DNA from: Acaryochloris sp. CCMEE 5410
GTDB taxonomy: Bacteria; Cyanobacteriota; Cyanobacteriia; Thermosynechococcales; Thermosynechococcaceae
DNA: 64,000 nucleotides
Reading direction: 5' to 3'
Assembly (NCBI RefSeq): GCF_000238775.2
Contig: NZ_AFEJ02000001.1
Span: 3,038,001-3,102,000 of the forward strand
Shown piece by piece: positions 47,339 to 55,671 of this stretch. The notes under the pieces are model-generated. The model searched no databases and was not told where the DNA came from. It saw nothing but the letters and a program-made list of their open reading frames with translations. The stretch's first letter is position 1; every line of letters starts with the position of its first letter. The translations under genes were made by a program, and so were the position numbers.

Positions 47339-48469
47339 ATGAAAGCAATGATTTTGGCGGCTGGTAAAGGTACCCGCGTTCGCCCAATAACGTTCACCAT
47401 TCCTAAGCCCATGATTCCGATCATGCAGAAACCTGTAATGGAGTTTCTAGTCGATCTACTTCGGCAACATAGTTTTGATGAAATCATGGTGAACGTGAGT
47501 CATTTAGCAGATGAAATCGAAAACTATTTTAGAGATGGCCAAGGGTTTGGCGTAGATATTGCTTACTCCTTTGAAGGGCGCATTGAAGACGGCATGCTGA
47601 TCGGAGATGCCGTTGGCTCCGCAGGCGGGATGAAGCGGATTCAGGACTTTTCGCCATTTTTTGACGATACCTTTATTGTGCTCTGTGGCGATGCTCTGAT
47701 TGATCTGGATTTAACAGCTGCCGTGGAATGGCATCGGCAAAAAGGCTCCATGGCCACCATCATTATGAAAACCGTCGATCCAAATGATGTTTCTAGCTAT
47801 GGGGTTGTCGTCACGGATGAAGAAGGCCGAATCAAATCTTTCCAGGAAAAACCTACAGTTGATGAGGCCCTTAGCAACACCATCAACACAGGTATTTATA
47901 TTTTTGAGCCTGAGATTTTAGATTTGATTCCATCTGGAGAAGAGTTTGATATTGGGGGGGATCTTTTTCCCAAACTGGTATCAATGAATTTACCTTTTTA
48001 TGGCGTTGCCATGGATTTCCAATGGGTGGATATTGGCAAGGTTCCCGATTATTGGCATGCCATTCGTAGCGTATTGAAAGGCGAGGTCAAGAATGTAGCA
48101 ATTCCAGGTCGTGAAGTAGCACCGGGTATCTATACTGGCCTGAACGTTGATGTCAACTGGGATAAGGTCGATATTCAAGGTCCGGTGTACATTGGCGGCA
48201 TGACTCGTATTGATGACGGAGTAAAAATTATTGGCCCAACCATGATTGGACCGAACTGTCATATTTGTAAGGGCGCAACGGTAGACAACAGCGTGATCTT
48301 CGAGTACTCTCGCCTGGGTCCTGAAGCAAATCTAGTCGATAAGTTGGTGTTTGGACGCTACTGCGTGGATAAAACAGGTGTATCTTTGGATGTTCGCACA
48401 GCCGCTTTGGATTGGCTGATTACGGATGTTCGCCAAGATGCTCATGTGCCCGCACCTGTGATGATCTAA
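47339..48469 (+). CDS. Nucleotide-sugar pyrophosphorylase (mannose-1-phosphate guanylyltransferase-like)
   Basis: A 376-residue nucleotidyltransferase that joins a sugar-1-phosphate to an NTP. The N-terminal signature MILAAGKGTRVRP is intact, followed by PKPMIPIMQKPVMEF with the substrate lysine, VLCGDALIDLDL with the metal aspartate, FQEKP, and NTGIYIFEPEIL. The C-terminal quarter has hexapeptide-like repeats (GPVYIGGMTRIDDGVKIIGPTMIG), forming a left-handed helix. The actual sugar and base are not certain; GDP-mannose or a glucose-1-phosphate product are both possible. A terminator follows at 48615. Confidence 0.85.
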   Translation: MKAMILAAGKGTRVRPITFTIPKPMIPIMQKPVMEFLVDLLRQHSFDEIMVNVSHLADEIENYFRDGQGFGVDIAYSFEGRIEDGMLIGDAVGSAGGMKRIQDFSPFFDDTFIVLCGDALIDLDLTAAVEWHRQKGSMATIIMKTVDPNDVSSYGVVVTDEEGRIKSFQEKPTVDEALSNTINTGIYIFEPEILDLIPSGEEFDIGGDLFPKLVSMNLPFYGVAMDFQWVDIGKVPDYWHAIRSVLKGEVKNVAIPGREVAPGIYTGLNVDVNWDKVDIQGPVYIGGMTRIDDGVKIIGPTMIGPNCHICKGATVDNSVIFEYSRLGPEANLVDKLVFGRYCVDKTGVSLDVRTAALDWLITDVRQDAHVPAPVMI

Positions 48470-48614
48470 GTCCACCCTTCGAGTACATCAAGTTGCAAAA
48501 CTGGATAGACCCACAAGCAAGAGGTATGGATTGAACCATCCATAAAGATTTCTTGACTCCATCAATCAGAAAGAACCATATTCCATACCTTGTACTTTTA
48601 TTTTCAACCGCCAC

Positions 48615-48653
48615 AAGGCCCAAAGTCTTGAAAACAGATTTTGGGCCTTTTTT
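48615..48653 (+). terminator. Terminator after the sugar pyrophosphorylase gene
   Basis: AAGGCCCAAA pairs perfectly with TTTGGGCCTT across a 15-base loop, followed by a run of T. Confidence 0.85.
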
Positions 48654-48698
48654 AGCTATTTACTTTTTTGGCTATTTAGTAGTTACACATCTGAGGGA

Positions 48699-50231
48699 TT
48701 ACACATAGCTCACGTAGGACGCATCGAGGTCTAGAGCTTCCACCGTTGTATTTTCAACAATGGCAATCAAATCATTGCCACGATAGATACCAGCACCAGA
48801 GACATCGCCCTCAGTGGCTACGCCCAAGCTGTACTTGGAAGCATTCCCGCTGAGCTGAATCATATCTTCAGCCGCATTAAAGTCAGTCAAGATAGCATAT
48901 CCATCATAGAAAGGAGAGTCATACGCAGAACCACTGGCATCACCTAAGACAAACAGGTCATTACCGATTCCACCGGTGAAGGTGTCATACCCTTGTAAAT
49001 CAATTAGGGTATCGTTCCCTGTTCCACCGACTAAGCGGTTAGAGCCAGTACCACCAATCAAGATGTCATCTCCCCCACGCCCTTCTAGGAAACCTTCACC
49101 CACACGGGAAAGAGTGTCATTGGCTGAGCCGCCCGTCAAACCACTTTCAACAGAGGTTGAATCTTGGTAAACCCGAATATAGTCAATATCAAAGCTGCTA
49201 GGGAACGCAGTGGTGTCATCGGGAGATCCGGGCCAGTTTCCACCCACAGCCAAGTTCGCCAACATATACATAGGCTGGTCAGGAACGTTCTCGGTGGTAT
49301 TGAACACTTCCATGCCATCGATGTACCAAGTCAATTCACCGGGCTGCCAGTCCACGGCAAAAGTGTGCATGCCATCGGCAAAGTCAATGCCACTGAACCA
49401 GCTGCCTTCCATGCCGTGGTTACCGGGCTGACTAGGATCTTGATAGTGAACGGTGGTGTAGGCCGTGCTGGTGTCGTCGCCTAAGATTTCCATGATGTCA
49501 ATTTCAGGGGGCCACTCACCGGATTCAGGTAGCATCCAGAACGCAGGCCATAGTCCTTGTCCAGTGGGAGATTGACCACTAATTTCAAAGTAGCCATAGG
49601 TGAAAGACAGGCTGTCATGGCCGGAAATCATGCCCGAGGTATAGTCAAAGGTCTTGCCGGAGTCAAACCAAGTTTCTCCTTCGACGGTTTCTTCTTTGGC
49701 AATGATGGACATGACACCGTTATTGAATTCGAAGTTGCCGCCATCGGTGTAGTATTGCAGTTCGTTGTTGAAGGAGTTGGTGCGGCTGCCGTAGTAGTAC
49801 TCGGTGTCCCACTTGGTTCGATCTAGCTCGGTGCCATTAAATTCATCACTAAAGACCATGCTCCAGTTGGCTTTGGAGTTAGGATGAATGCCGGTATCGA
49901 GATCATCATCAACGGTGACGCCATCCCCAAAGTTCTTTTCCCAACCTTGGCCTTTGATGCTGTGGCCTCGCTGCCAGTTTTCAGGCTTGGGCTTGTCTAA
50001 TCCTGGGGGAGTGGAGCCATTGCCTAGGCCTAAGCCTAAGCCCTTCCCTTTGCCAGGAAATAGGGTGGTTGGTGTGGAGTTTGAGGTATCGATGCCTGTA
50101 TCGCTGGATGAGGAGACTGGATTAGAGGTCAAGCCCAAGTTTCCTTGGTTCGAGGTGAGGTCTAAAGCATCGGGTTGTCCCATGCCGAGTTTAGCTTGAC
50201 CTTTGTTTCCTTTAGTTGTGGACTTAGGCAT
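48699..50231 (-). CDS. GH16 endo-beta-glucanase (laminarinase-like) with RTX repeats
   Basis: A protein of about 510 residues, probably exported by a type I system. Residues about 120-370 are a glycoside hydrolase family 16 domain: FSDEFNGTELDRTKWD at the start, FWMLPESG, and the catalytic EIDIMEILG holding nucleophile and acid/base glutamates, then DFHTFAV-like MHTFAVDWQPG and WYIDGMEVF. The C-terminal part has RTX-type calcium-binding repeats (GGDDILIGGTG, GGTGNDTLI, GGIGNDLFVLG), with a closing FxAAEDMIQL block. No classical signal peptide is visible, which fits RTX secretion. It would cut beta-1,3-glucan-like polymers outside the cell. ATG 50231 is preferred: AGGAG lies seven bases upstream. 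Confidence 0.9.
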   Translation of the reverse strand: MPKSTTKGNKGQAKLGMGQPDALDLTSNQGNLGLTSNPVSSSSDTGIDTSNSTPTTLFPGKGKGLGLGLGNGSTPPGLDKPKPENWQRGHSIKGQGWEKNFGDGVTVDDDLDTGIHPNSKANWSMVFSDEFNGTELDRTKWDTEYYYGSRTNSFNNELQYYTDGGNFEFNNGVMSIIAKEETVEGETWFDSGKTFDYTSGMISGHDSLSFTYGYFEISGQSPTGQGLWPAFWMLPESGEWPPEIDIMEILGDDTSTAYTTVHYQDPSQPGNHGMEGSWFSGIDFADGMHTFAVDWQPGELTWYIDGMEVFNTTENVPDQPMYMLANLAVGGNWPGSPDDTTAFPSSFDIDYIRVYQDSTSVESGLTGGSANDTLSRVGEGFLEGRGGDDILIGGTGSNRLVGGTGNDTLIDLQGYDTFTGGIGNDLFVLGDASGSAYDSPFYDGYAILTDFNAAEDMIQLSGNASKYSLGVATEGDVSGAGIYRGNDLIAIVENTTVEALDLDASYVSYV

Positions 50232-50848
50232 GATGGCACTCCTGTGTGTTAGTAAAATTGATGAACGGTGAAGCCCGTGATCATACATCTGAGCTGATGG
50301 CTGGTCTGGACCTAAAAATTAATGTTTTTGGCAAAGAGTCAAAGTGGTTGTCAAATGTGTACCAATAGTCTTTTGAAAACTGTCGTTATGATGATTGATG
50401 TAAACTTCATGCTCAATGAATGAGCATTTAATATCTGACTTAATTCATCTAGCTAGTGTGCAAAAGAGTTATTAGTTTTTAACTTGAACTTAAATACAGA
50501 TTAATCTTTGCAGCCAGCTTTAATGTCAAGAAAAAACTTAATAAGAAAAACTTATAATCCGAAAATGCTCTCAACACCAGCATTTCAGAAGTTCAATTTT
50601 TAATCGCTTCATTGCTCAAGAGTTAAGGACATCTTGTTAGCCATAAAATTGAGCATCATTTTCAGCTATATTTTTCCTGAATCTACTTAACAGACTATCC
50701 ACCTGACATATATTTTTAATCTTTAAAATATCGATTTTTCTAGTCCTGCAAAACGACAAGATGTCTTTCAAACAAAGATTACAGGCAAAGACAGCCTCTA
50801 TTTATCTGCAGATTACTATCAATGCCATATGCACACAGAAAAACAGCC

Positions 50849-50881
50849 AAAAAAATACCTCAATACTATAAGTATTGAGGT
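50849..50881 (-). terminator. Orphan minus-strand terminator
   Basis: ACCTCAATACT pairs perfectly with AGTATTGAGGT across a three-base loop; on the minus strand it is followed by A then seven T. It must end a transcript that starts somewhere between here and about 51330; no convincing protein gene lies there. Confidence 0.7.
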
Positions 50882-51329
50882 CAAACCAGGTACACAAGAT
50901 AGATATAGGCTTTATTATTATTTTAATTCAAACAGGTAGGCTTATAAGCATATAGAAACAGACTTATTCATGCAACTATAGAGGATAGAAATACACAACA
51001 TAAATCTTCCAATAAATCACATAAGTTGGGATCAAAATAGAGCCATTTTTGCCTAATATACTAAATATATCGCTTGAATATATACACTATATTTCTTCCA
51101 TGTATCGATTATGAGATAGCAATGTTCAATGTCATGTCTTTGTAAAAGCTTCTTATGTATAAGAAATGTAGAACAAGTATTTTTCACTACATTTGAGTTG
51201 TTCTTTCCTCGGGCTAACGACGGGCATACGACATCATAACTGCTTCGATCCACTACGTATGACCCACATTTATTCGTCAGGGTCCGATAACACTCGATAT
51301 TCCTCGAAAACCTGTGCTACTCTTTTTAT

Positions 51330-51343
51330 AGTACATATGCACT
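51330..51343 (+). promoter_or_regulatory. LexA-like SOS box in front of umuD
   Basis: AGTACATATGCACT matches the cyanobacterial SOS consensus RGTACNNNDGTWCB at 13 of 14 positions and sits in a larger near-palindrome (51327-51346). It lies only seven bases before the umuD ATG, overlapping a likely -10 element (TATAGT, 51327), so binding would block transcription directly. Confidence 0.6.
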
Positions 51344-51349
51344 ATAAAA

Positions 51350-51781
51350 ATGCTCATTTGCTCAGTTCATGCTGTCTCTTGGGCAGATTCTCTGTGTCTG
51401 CCTTGTCTATCTGTCCCCGTCTCTGCCGGATTCCCTTCCCCAGCTGATGACCATTTACAGAACAATTTGAATCTGCAAGAAGCGCTCATTCCTCGCCCTG
51501 CTGCGACGTTTTTGATGCGTGTCAAAGGAAATTCGATGGAAGGCTGTGGAATCTTCTCGGGGGATTTATTGATTGTGGATCGCTCCCTGACCCCCGTCGA
51601 TGGAGCAGTGGTGATTGCTGTCTTAAACGGCGAGTTTACGGTGAAGCAACTGCGATTATCGCAAAAAACAATTTTATTAGCTGCAGCCAATGCAGACTAT
51701 ACCCCCATCGTCGTTAAAGCTGGGATGGAATTTCAGGTGTGGGGTGTGGTCACCTATGTGGTGCATGGGTTGCAGGTTTGA
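51350..51781 (+). CDS. umuD: UmuD-type SOS mutagenesis protein (peptidase S24)
   Basis: A 143-residue UmuD. The self-cleavage site is Ala26-Gly27 in VSAGFPSPADD; the nucleophile serine is in VKGNSMEGCGI (Ser62) and the lysine in FTVKQLRL (Lys99). After DNA damage, RecA-stimulated cleavage gives UmuD', the partner of UmuC in error-prone translesion synthesis. No other start codon is available, so the ATG at 51350, just after the LexA-like box, implies a very short 5' leader. umuC overlaps the stop. Confidence 0.92.
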   Translation: MLICSVHAVSWADSLCLPCLSVPVSAGFPSPADDHLQNNLNLQEALIPRPAATFLMRVKGNSMEGCGIFSGDLLIVDRSLTPVDGAVVIAVLNGEFTVKQLRLSQKTILLAAANADYTPIVVKAGMEFQVWGVVTYVVHGLQV

Positions 51782-53043
51782 AACAACGTCTAATCGGGCT
51801 GTGTGACTGCAACTCTTTCTATGCCTCCTGTGAAATGGCGCTCAATCCCCGCTTGCAACATAAGCCGGTTGTGATCGCTTCCAATAATGATGGGGTCGTT
51901 GTGACCGGCAATGCTGCAGCGAAAGCCTTAGGTTTAGGCATGGGGGTGCCGCTGTTCAAGGTCCAAGATCTGATTAAAAAACATGACGTACGAGTCTTTA
52001 GCTCCAACTACGCGTTGTATGGTGACCTCTCCCAACGGGTGATGGCGGTCTTGGAGCAGCATACCCCTGAACAAGAAATCTACTCCATTGATGAGTGCTT
52101 TATCCGGATGCCGGAATTTGCTGAAGCGACGACCTACGCTCGCAACATTAAAGAGACGGTGAAACAATGGACGGGGATTCCGGTCTCAATGGGGGTGGCC
52201 ACGTCCAAAACGTTAGCGAAGATTGCCAACCACGTTGCTAAAAAGCAGAAGCAGTATGATGGCGTCTTTGATCTATCCACGGCCCGCAATGCAGAAGGGA
52301 TTCTGGCCACCTTTCCTGTGAAAGAGATTTGGGGCATCGGACGCCAATACAATAAGTGGCTGCTCAGCCAGGGGATTGAAACGGCGAAGGAACTGCGAGA
52401 TGCCAATGAAGGGATGATCCGTCAGAAAATGGGGGTGGTTGGTGTGCGGATGATTCATGAGCTGCGAGGAATTTCTTGTCTGCCCCTGGAGTTGGTCGCC
52501 AAGCCCAAAAAAGAAATTTGTGTGTCTCGCTCCTTCGGTCAGCCTGTAACAGAATTGACGGATTTGCAAGATGCGATCGCAGCCTATGCATCAAGAGCGG
52601 CAGAGAAGCTGCGCCAGGAACAGCAAGTGGCAGAGGCCATGATCGTATTCGCCCGCACCAGCCCTTTTAAGTCAGGATATTTTCGCCAATCCGCAACGGT
52701 ACAGTTCCCTATTGCCACCAGCTATACGCCCGCCATCGTCGAAGCAGCCCGCAAAGCCATGGCGCGAATTTATGAACCGGGCCGGGAATTTCAGAAGGCA
52801 GGTGTGCTGATGGTGGGTCTCTGTTCTGAAACGACTATCCAAGGGCATCTCTGGGAGAAAGATGAGGGTTGGGAGAAACGAAAACGCCTGATGTTGATTA
52901 TGGATGAAGTAAATCATCGGTTTGGCCGAGGCACGATCGGCATTGCAGCTTCGGGGGCGAAGCAGACCTGGAAAATGCAGTCAAAGTGGCGATCGCCCAG
53001 GTATACGACCTGTTGGGCAGAGTTGCCTGTGGTGAGTTGTTGA
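51778..53043 (+). CDS. umuC: UmuC-type Y-family DNA polymerase (Pol V subunit)
   Basis: A protein of about 421 residues, normal for UmuC. Seen: LCDCNSFYASCEMALNP with the first metal aspartate, FSSNYALYGDLSQRVM, YSIDECFI with the other acidic residues, and GIPVSMGVATSKTLAKIANHVAK. The little-finger part (ICVSRSFGQPV) and C-terminal part follow. It copies past DNA lesions with low fidelity. The start is taken as TTG 51778, which overlaps the umuD stop (TTGA) so the two are coupled; a GTG at 51739 would lengthen it. Confidence 0.92.
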   Translation: MKQRLIGLCDCNSFYASCEMALNPRLQHKPVVIASNNDGVVVTGNAAAKALGLGMGVPLFKVQDLIKKHDVRVFSSNYALYGDLSQRVMAVLEQHTPEQEIYSIDECFIRMPEFAEATTYARNIKETVKQWTGIPVSMGVATSKTLAKIANHVAKKQKQYDGVFDLSTARNAEGILATFPVKEIWGIGRQYNKWLLSQGIETAKELRDANEGMIRQKMGVVGVRMIHELRGISCLPLELVAKPKKEICVSRSFGQPVTELTDLQDAIAAYASRAAEKLRQEQQVAEAMIVFARTSPFKSGYFRQSATVQFPIATSYTPAIVEAARKAMARIYEPGREFQKAGVLMVGLCSETTIQGHLWEKDEGWEKRKRLMLIMDEVNHRFGRGTIGIAASGAKQTWKMQSKWRSPRYTTCWAELPVVSC

Positions 53044-53182
53044 GAGGGCTAATGAAGATCAGGTCATTTAGCAGCCATCATTCAAGTATGTCTTACTACT
53101 CATCATTGTTTATCTGCTAACACTGTTGCTTTCTTGAAAAAAATGGGAATTCTTGTGTAAGTTCTGTCACATGAAAAACTTT

Positions 53183-53839
53183 ATGGCACTCATTAATTGT
53201 CCTGAATGCAACCAGAAAATTAGTGAACATGCCCGCAATTGTCCAAGTTGTGGATTTCTAATTAAATCTAATAATTCAAAACAACTTCTCAATTCAGTTG
53301 TTATGGTTGTGACATTTCTTGGGTTGTTAATATTTGGCCTATATTCATACAAATATATATTTGAGACAATTGACGATCATACTGAAACTACTCAGAATCA
53401 GAAAAGAACACAAGCGTCTCAATCAACTCCTCACCAAGAAATTCACATCTACCAAAAAGCTCTCGATAAAAACCCAAATGATCACGAAGCTTTGTTGAAG
53501 TTGTCTCGACTCTATAGCGAATTAACTGAGTTTGATAAAGCCTTACCGCTGATGGAAAAACTGGTTAACAAGCAGCCAGATAATACCCATTTACTCGCTG
53601 ATTTAGCGGGACTGTATGCCTTAAATGGATACAGAGCTAAAGAAGAAGCGGTCTATGACAGAATACTGAAGCTTGATCCGAAGAGTATTTTGGCATTAGC
53701 TAGCAAGGCCAGCCTTAGAAAAGAGGAAGGAGATATCGAAGCAGCGAAAAACTTGTTTGCCAGAGCCGAGAAATTGGCACCTACGGATGAAATAAAACAG
53801 AAAATAAAAGAGATGAACGTGATTCAAAAAAAGAATTAA
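53183..53839 (+). CDS. Zinc-ribbon, single-span membrane protein with TPR repeats
   Basis: A protein of about 218 residues. The N-terminus is a zinc ribbon (CPECNQKISEHARNCPSCG), followed by one membrane helix (VVMVVTFLGLLIFGLYSY) and, from about residue 85 on, three or four TPR-like repeats (AVYDRILKLDPKSILALASKA is a good example). Proteins of this shape are common in bacteria and serve as membrane-bound scaffolds. ATG 53183 is chosen because homologous zinc ribbons start MALIxCPEC; ATG 53171 and TTG 53153 are in frame upstream. The gene is AT-richer than umuDC. Confidence 0.75.
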   Translation: MALINCPECNQKISEHARNCPSCGFLIKSNNSKQLLNSVVMVVTFLGLLIFGLYSYKYIFETIDDHTETTQNQKRTQASQSTPHQEIHIYQKALDKNPNDHEALLKLSRLYSELTEFDKALPLMEKLVNKQPDNTHLLADLAGLYALNGYRAKEEAVYDRILKLDPKSILALASKASLRKEEGDIEAAKNLFARAEKLAPTDEIKQKIKEMNVIQKKN

Positions 53840-53866
53840 TATGGCGTTGCTCAATGGCGAGATTAC

Positions 53867-54007
53867 TCATACAGGGATAGGTGCTTTACCAAAATTTAGA
53901 TAGTGAATTAATAGTTGCATTGAATGTTTGAGCATGCCCACCGACTTTGAACAACATAAAGTCTTGCGATGGAGCTGTGCCAAGTAATGTCGAAAACGAG
54001 TAATTTC
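53867..54007 (-). pseudogene. IS1-family transposase, 3' remnant
   Basis: In one minus-strand frame the sequence reads EITRFRHYLAQLHRKTL, CCSKSVGMLKHSMQLLIHYL, then NFGKAPIPV and a stop, the C-terminal end of IS1-family transposases as common in cyanobacteria. Two stops (TAA TGA) directly upstream in the frame show that the rest is lost or scrambled. TGGCGTTGCTCAATG at 53842 may be the element's old terminal repeat. Recognition is from memory. Confidence 0.65.
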
Positions 54008-54168
54008 TCATTAGACTTCTTGCATAATTCAATTAACGATATGGTAGAGGACTTAAAAATCGAGTCAGATCGCGACATTTTTTGCGTAAGTAGCACATCA
54101 TGAAACGAATATTGCAAGAGTTCTATTGTTGTGACCAATAATTCTCATATTTTTTATCTATTGAGCTT

Positions 54169-54211
54169 GTCTTAAAGTGTTGCTACAAAGTTTGTAGCAA
54201 CACTTTAAGAC
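54169..54211. repeat. Perfect 21-bp inverted repeat with a one-base centre
   Basis: Arm GTCTTAAAGTGTTGCTACAAA (54169-54189) is exactly complementary to 54191-54211. There is no T run beside it, so it is unusual for a terminator, and it is longer and more perfect than the other hairpins in the window. Confidence 0.85.
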
Positions 54212-54350
54212 GGATACTTCTGTCGATTTTAGATGTAAGTCATGCTTCATGGTTACCTCTACAAGCACAATCTAACCCACCCCATTGATAAAACAACGTA
54301 CACTCATTGGTAACACGCATTTGCGTTTGGCCATTAACTCTCCGTGATCA

Positions 54351-54884
54351 ATGACTCAAAGCTCAGGGTTCTTTAATCAACGCTATGTAAACAACTTTGT
54401 GCCCTTGCCCGGTAAAGGGGAGCCTGCTGTCGGACGTCTTGCGCCAGACTTTGAGCTGCCTCGGGTAGGAGGAGCCCCGGTCAAACTATCCGACTATCGC
54501 GGACAGCAGCCCGTCTTTCTCGCCTTTACCCGCATCTTTACCGAAAAACTCTTTTGCCCCTTTTGCTATCCCCATATTCAAGACTTAAAACAGCGCTACT
54601 CCGAGATTGTGGAGCGAGGGGCAGAGCTACTGATGATTTCCAGTACGGATCAAGTGCAAAGTGAGCAAATCGTCTCTGACTTAGACCTGCCTTATCCCTT
54701 TTTATACGATCCGAAATGTGAAAGCTTCCGCAACTATGGGGCAGGACAAGCCCTTGGTGCCCCGCTTCCTGCGCAATATATTGTGGATGTAGACGGCACC
54801 ATCCGCTTTCGGCATATGTTTTCTTTTGTCGATCACAATGCAGGAATTGATGAAGTATTCGCCATTCTGGAAAGTTTACAGTAG
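54351..54884 (+). CDS. Peroxiredoxin-like (AhpC/TSA superfamily) protein
   Basis: A 177-residue thioredoxin-fold protein. It starts with GRLAPDFELPRVGGAPVKLSDYRG, the usual beginning of AhpC/TSA proteins. The active region is FTRIFTEKLFCPFCYPHIQDL, with a C-x2-C pair (about residues 69 and 72) at the place of the peroxidatic cysteine, followed by GAELLMISSTD and LPYPFLYDP. The CPFC variant is known from the AhpC/TSA-like group that uses a vicinal disulphide. It probably reduces peroxides. It is monocistronic. Confidence 0.82.
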   Translation: MTQSSGFFNQRYVNNFVPLPGKGEPAVGRLAPDFELPRVGGAPVKLSDYRGQQPVFLAFTRIFTEKLFCPFCYPHIQDLKQRYSEIVERGAELLMISSTDQVQSEQIVSDLDLPYPFLYDPKCESFRNYGAGQALGAPLPAQYIVDVDGTIRFRHMFSFVDHNAGIDEVFAILESLQ

Positions 54885-55040
54885 ACACCTGGCTTTCTCA
54901 CACACGCTAACGAGAGGCTAAATCAGGCTGCATGGGCCAGTGCAAGCTGGAAGTATATTTTCAGATGGGTTGAATCCAGTGTGCTGTGATGCTTCAGTCC
55001 AATGCATTGTTATTCAGCAATTGGTACAAGACGAGTACGG

Positions 55041-55517
55041 TCAACTGTTCCACTCCATGATTGAGTAAACAGTATGTCCATTCGGACAGGCTAGTCGATG
55101 ACCACCCGATGCAACTAAACCTTCACCAAACACCCATTTATGTTTGGTCATATGTTCAGGTGTATATGGCTTAGAACAACCTGGACAGCACACATCTCGA
55201 TAGTTGCCGCCATATACCAACGGTTGGCTCATTGACCAATACAGATCACGCACTGAGTTATCCCATTCGACAATTGTATTTCCATTGCAATCATTCATTT
55301 GGAGCCATTTCAGCACATCTTGGCAGTCAAGATATTCTTTGTACATTCCACTCTCTTGCGACCAGTTGTGAGCATATTTAGCGTCTCTCTCGATGCGTTT
55401 TTGGAAAACGGCAATCATATCCGTCATGGAGAAAAGGAACGTTCCTGGAAACATTGGGAAATCCCAGTCTGTGTAACAGGGCAAATTGGATGGCATTGTG
55501 TATTTGAGAAAGGCCAT
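55041..55517 (-). CDS. Hypothetical protein with a C-terminal zinc-binding motif
   Basis: A 158-residue protein, not recognised. The C-terminal third has CCPGCSKPYTPEHM and later LACPNGHTVYSIMEW; the C-x2-C and C-x2-H-like pairs suggest a zinc ribbon. The N-terminal part is aromatic-rich (YTDWDFPMFPGTFLFS). Ribosome site is weak. Alone on the minus strand. Confidence 0.55.
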   Translation of the reverse strand: MAFLKYTMPSNLPCYTDWDFPMFPGTFLFSMTDMIAVFQKRIERDAKYAHNWSQESGMYKEYLDCQDVLKWLQMNDCNGNTIVEWDNSVRDLYWSMSQPLVYGGNYRDVCCPGCSKPYTPEHMTKHKWVFGEGLVASGGHRLACPNGHTVYSIMEWNS

Positions 55518-55671
55518 TTTGCCCCCAGTCGGATAACGTTCTGATGGTATGACTTGCAGTCACATTAATCTATATTGAACTCCAGAGATTGAACCGATAG
55601 TGGTCATGGCTGGATCATAAAAAAATGATTGTGAGAAATCCAAATTCTAAATGGTTGAATATTCCTAACCA

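Larger units (their letters stand above)
50232..51349. other. Long AT-rich region without recognisable genes
   Basis: About 1.1 kb of very AT-rich DNA between divergent genes. The only ORF (minus strand, 51053-51253, 66 codons) has no recognisable features. It does hold a clear minus-strand terminator (50849-50881) that no known gene accounts for, and the LexA-like box of umuD at its right end (51330-51343). Confidence 0.6.
53840..54350. other. Intergenic region with IS1 remnant and large palindrome
   Basis: 511 bp without an intact gene. It holds the last 46 codons of an IS1-type transposase (minus strand) and a perfect 43-base inverted repeat at 54169-54211. The stretch from 54212 to 54350 should contain the peroxiredoxin promoter. 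Confidence 0.6.

Noticed and set aside
51053-51253. Minus-strand 66-codon frame in the gene-poor region
   Set aside because: No ribosome site or family features; not called as a gene, though the orphan terminator keeps the question open.
53908-54138. Minus-strand 76-codon frame over the IS1 remnant
   Set aside because: The transposase signature lies in another frame; this one is an out-of-frame shadow.
54538-54888. Minus-strand 116-codon frame antisense to the peroxiredoxin
   Set aside because: The peroxiredoxin is clear on the plus strand; no features in this frame.
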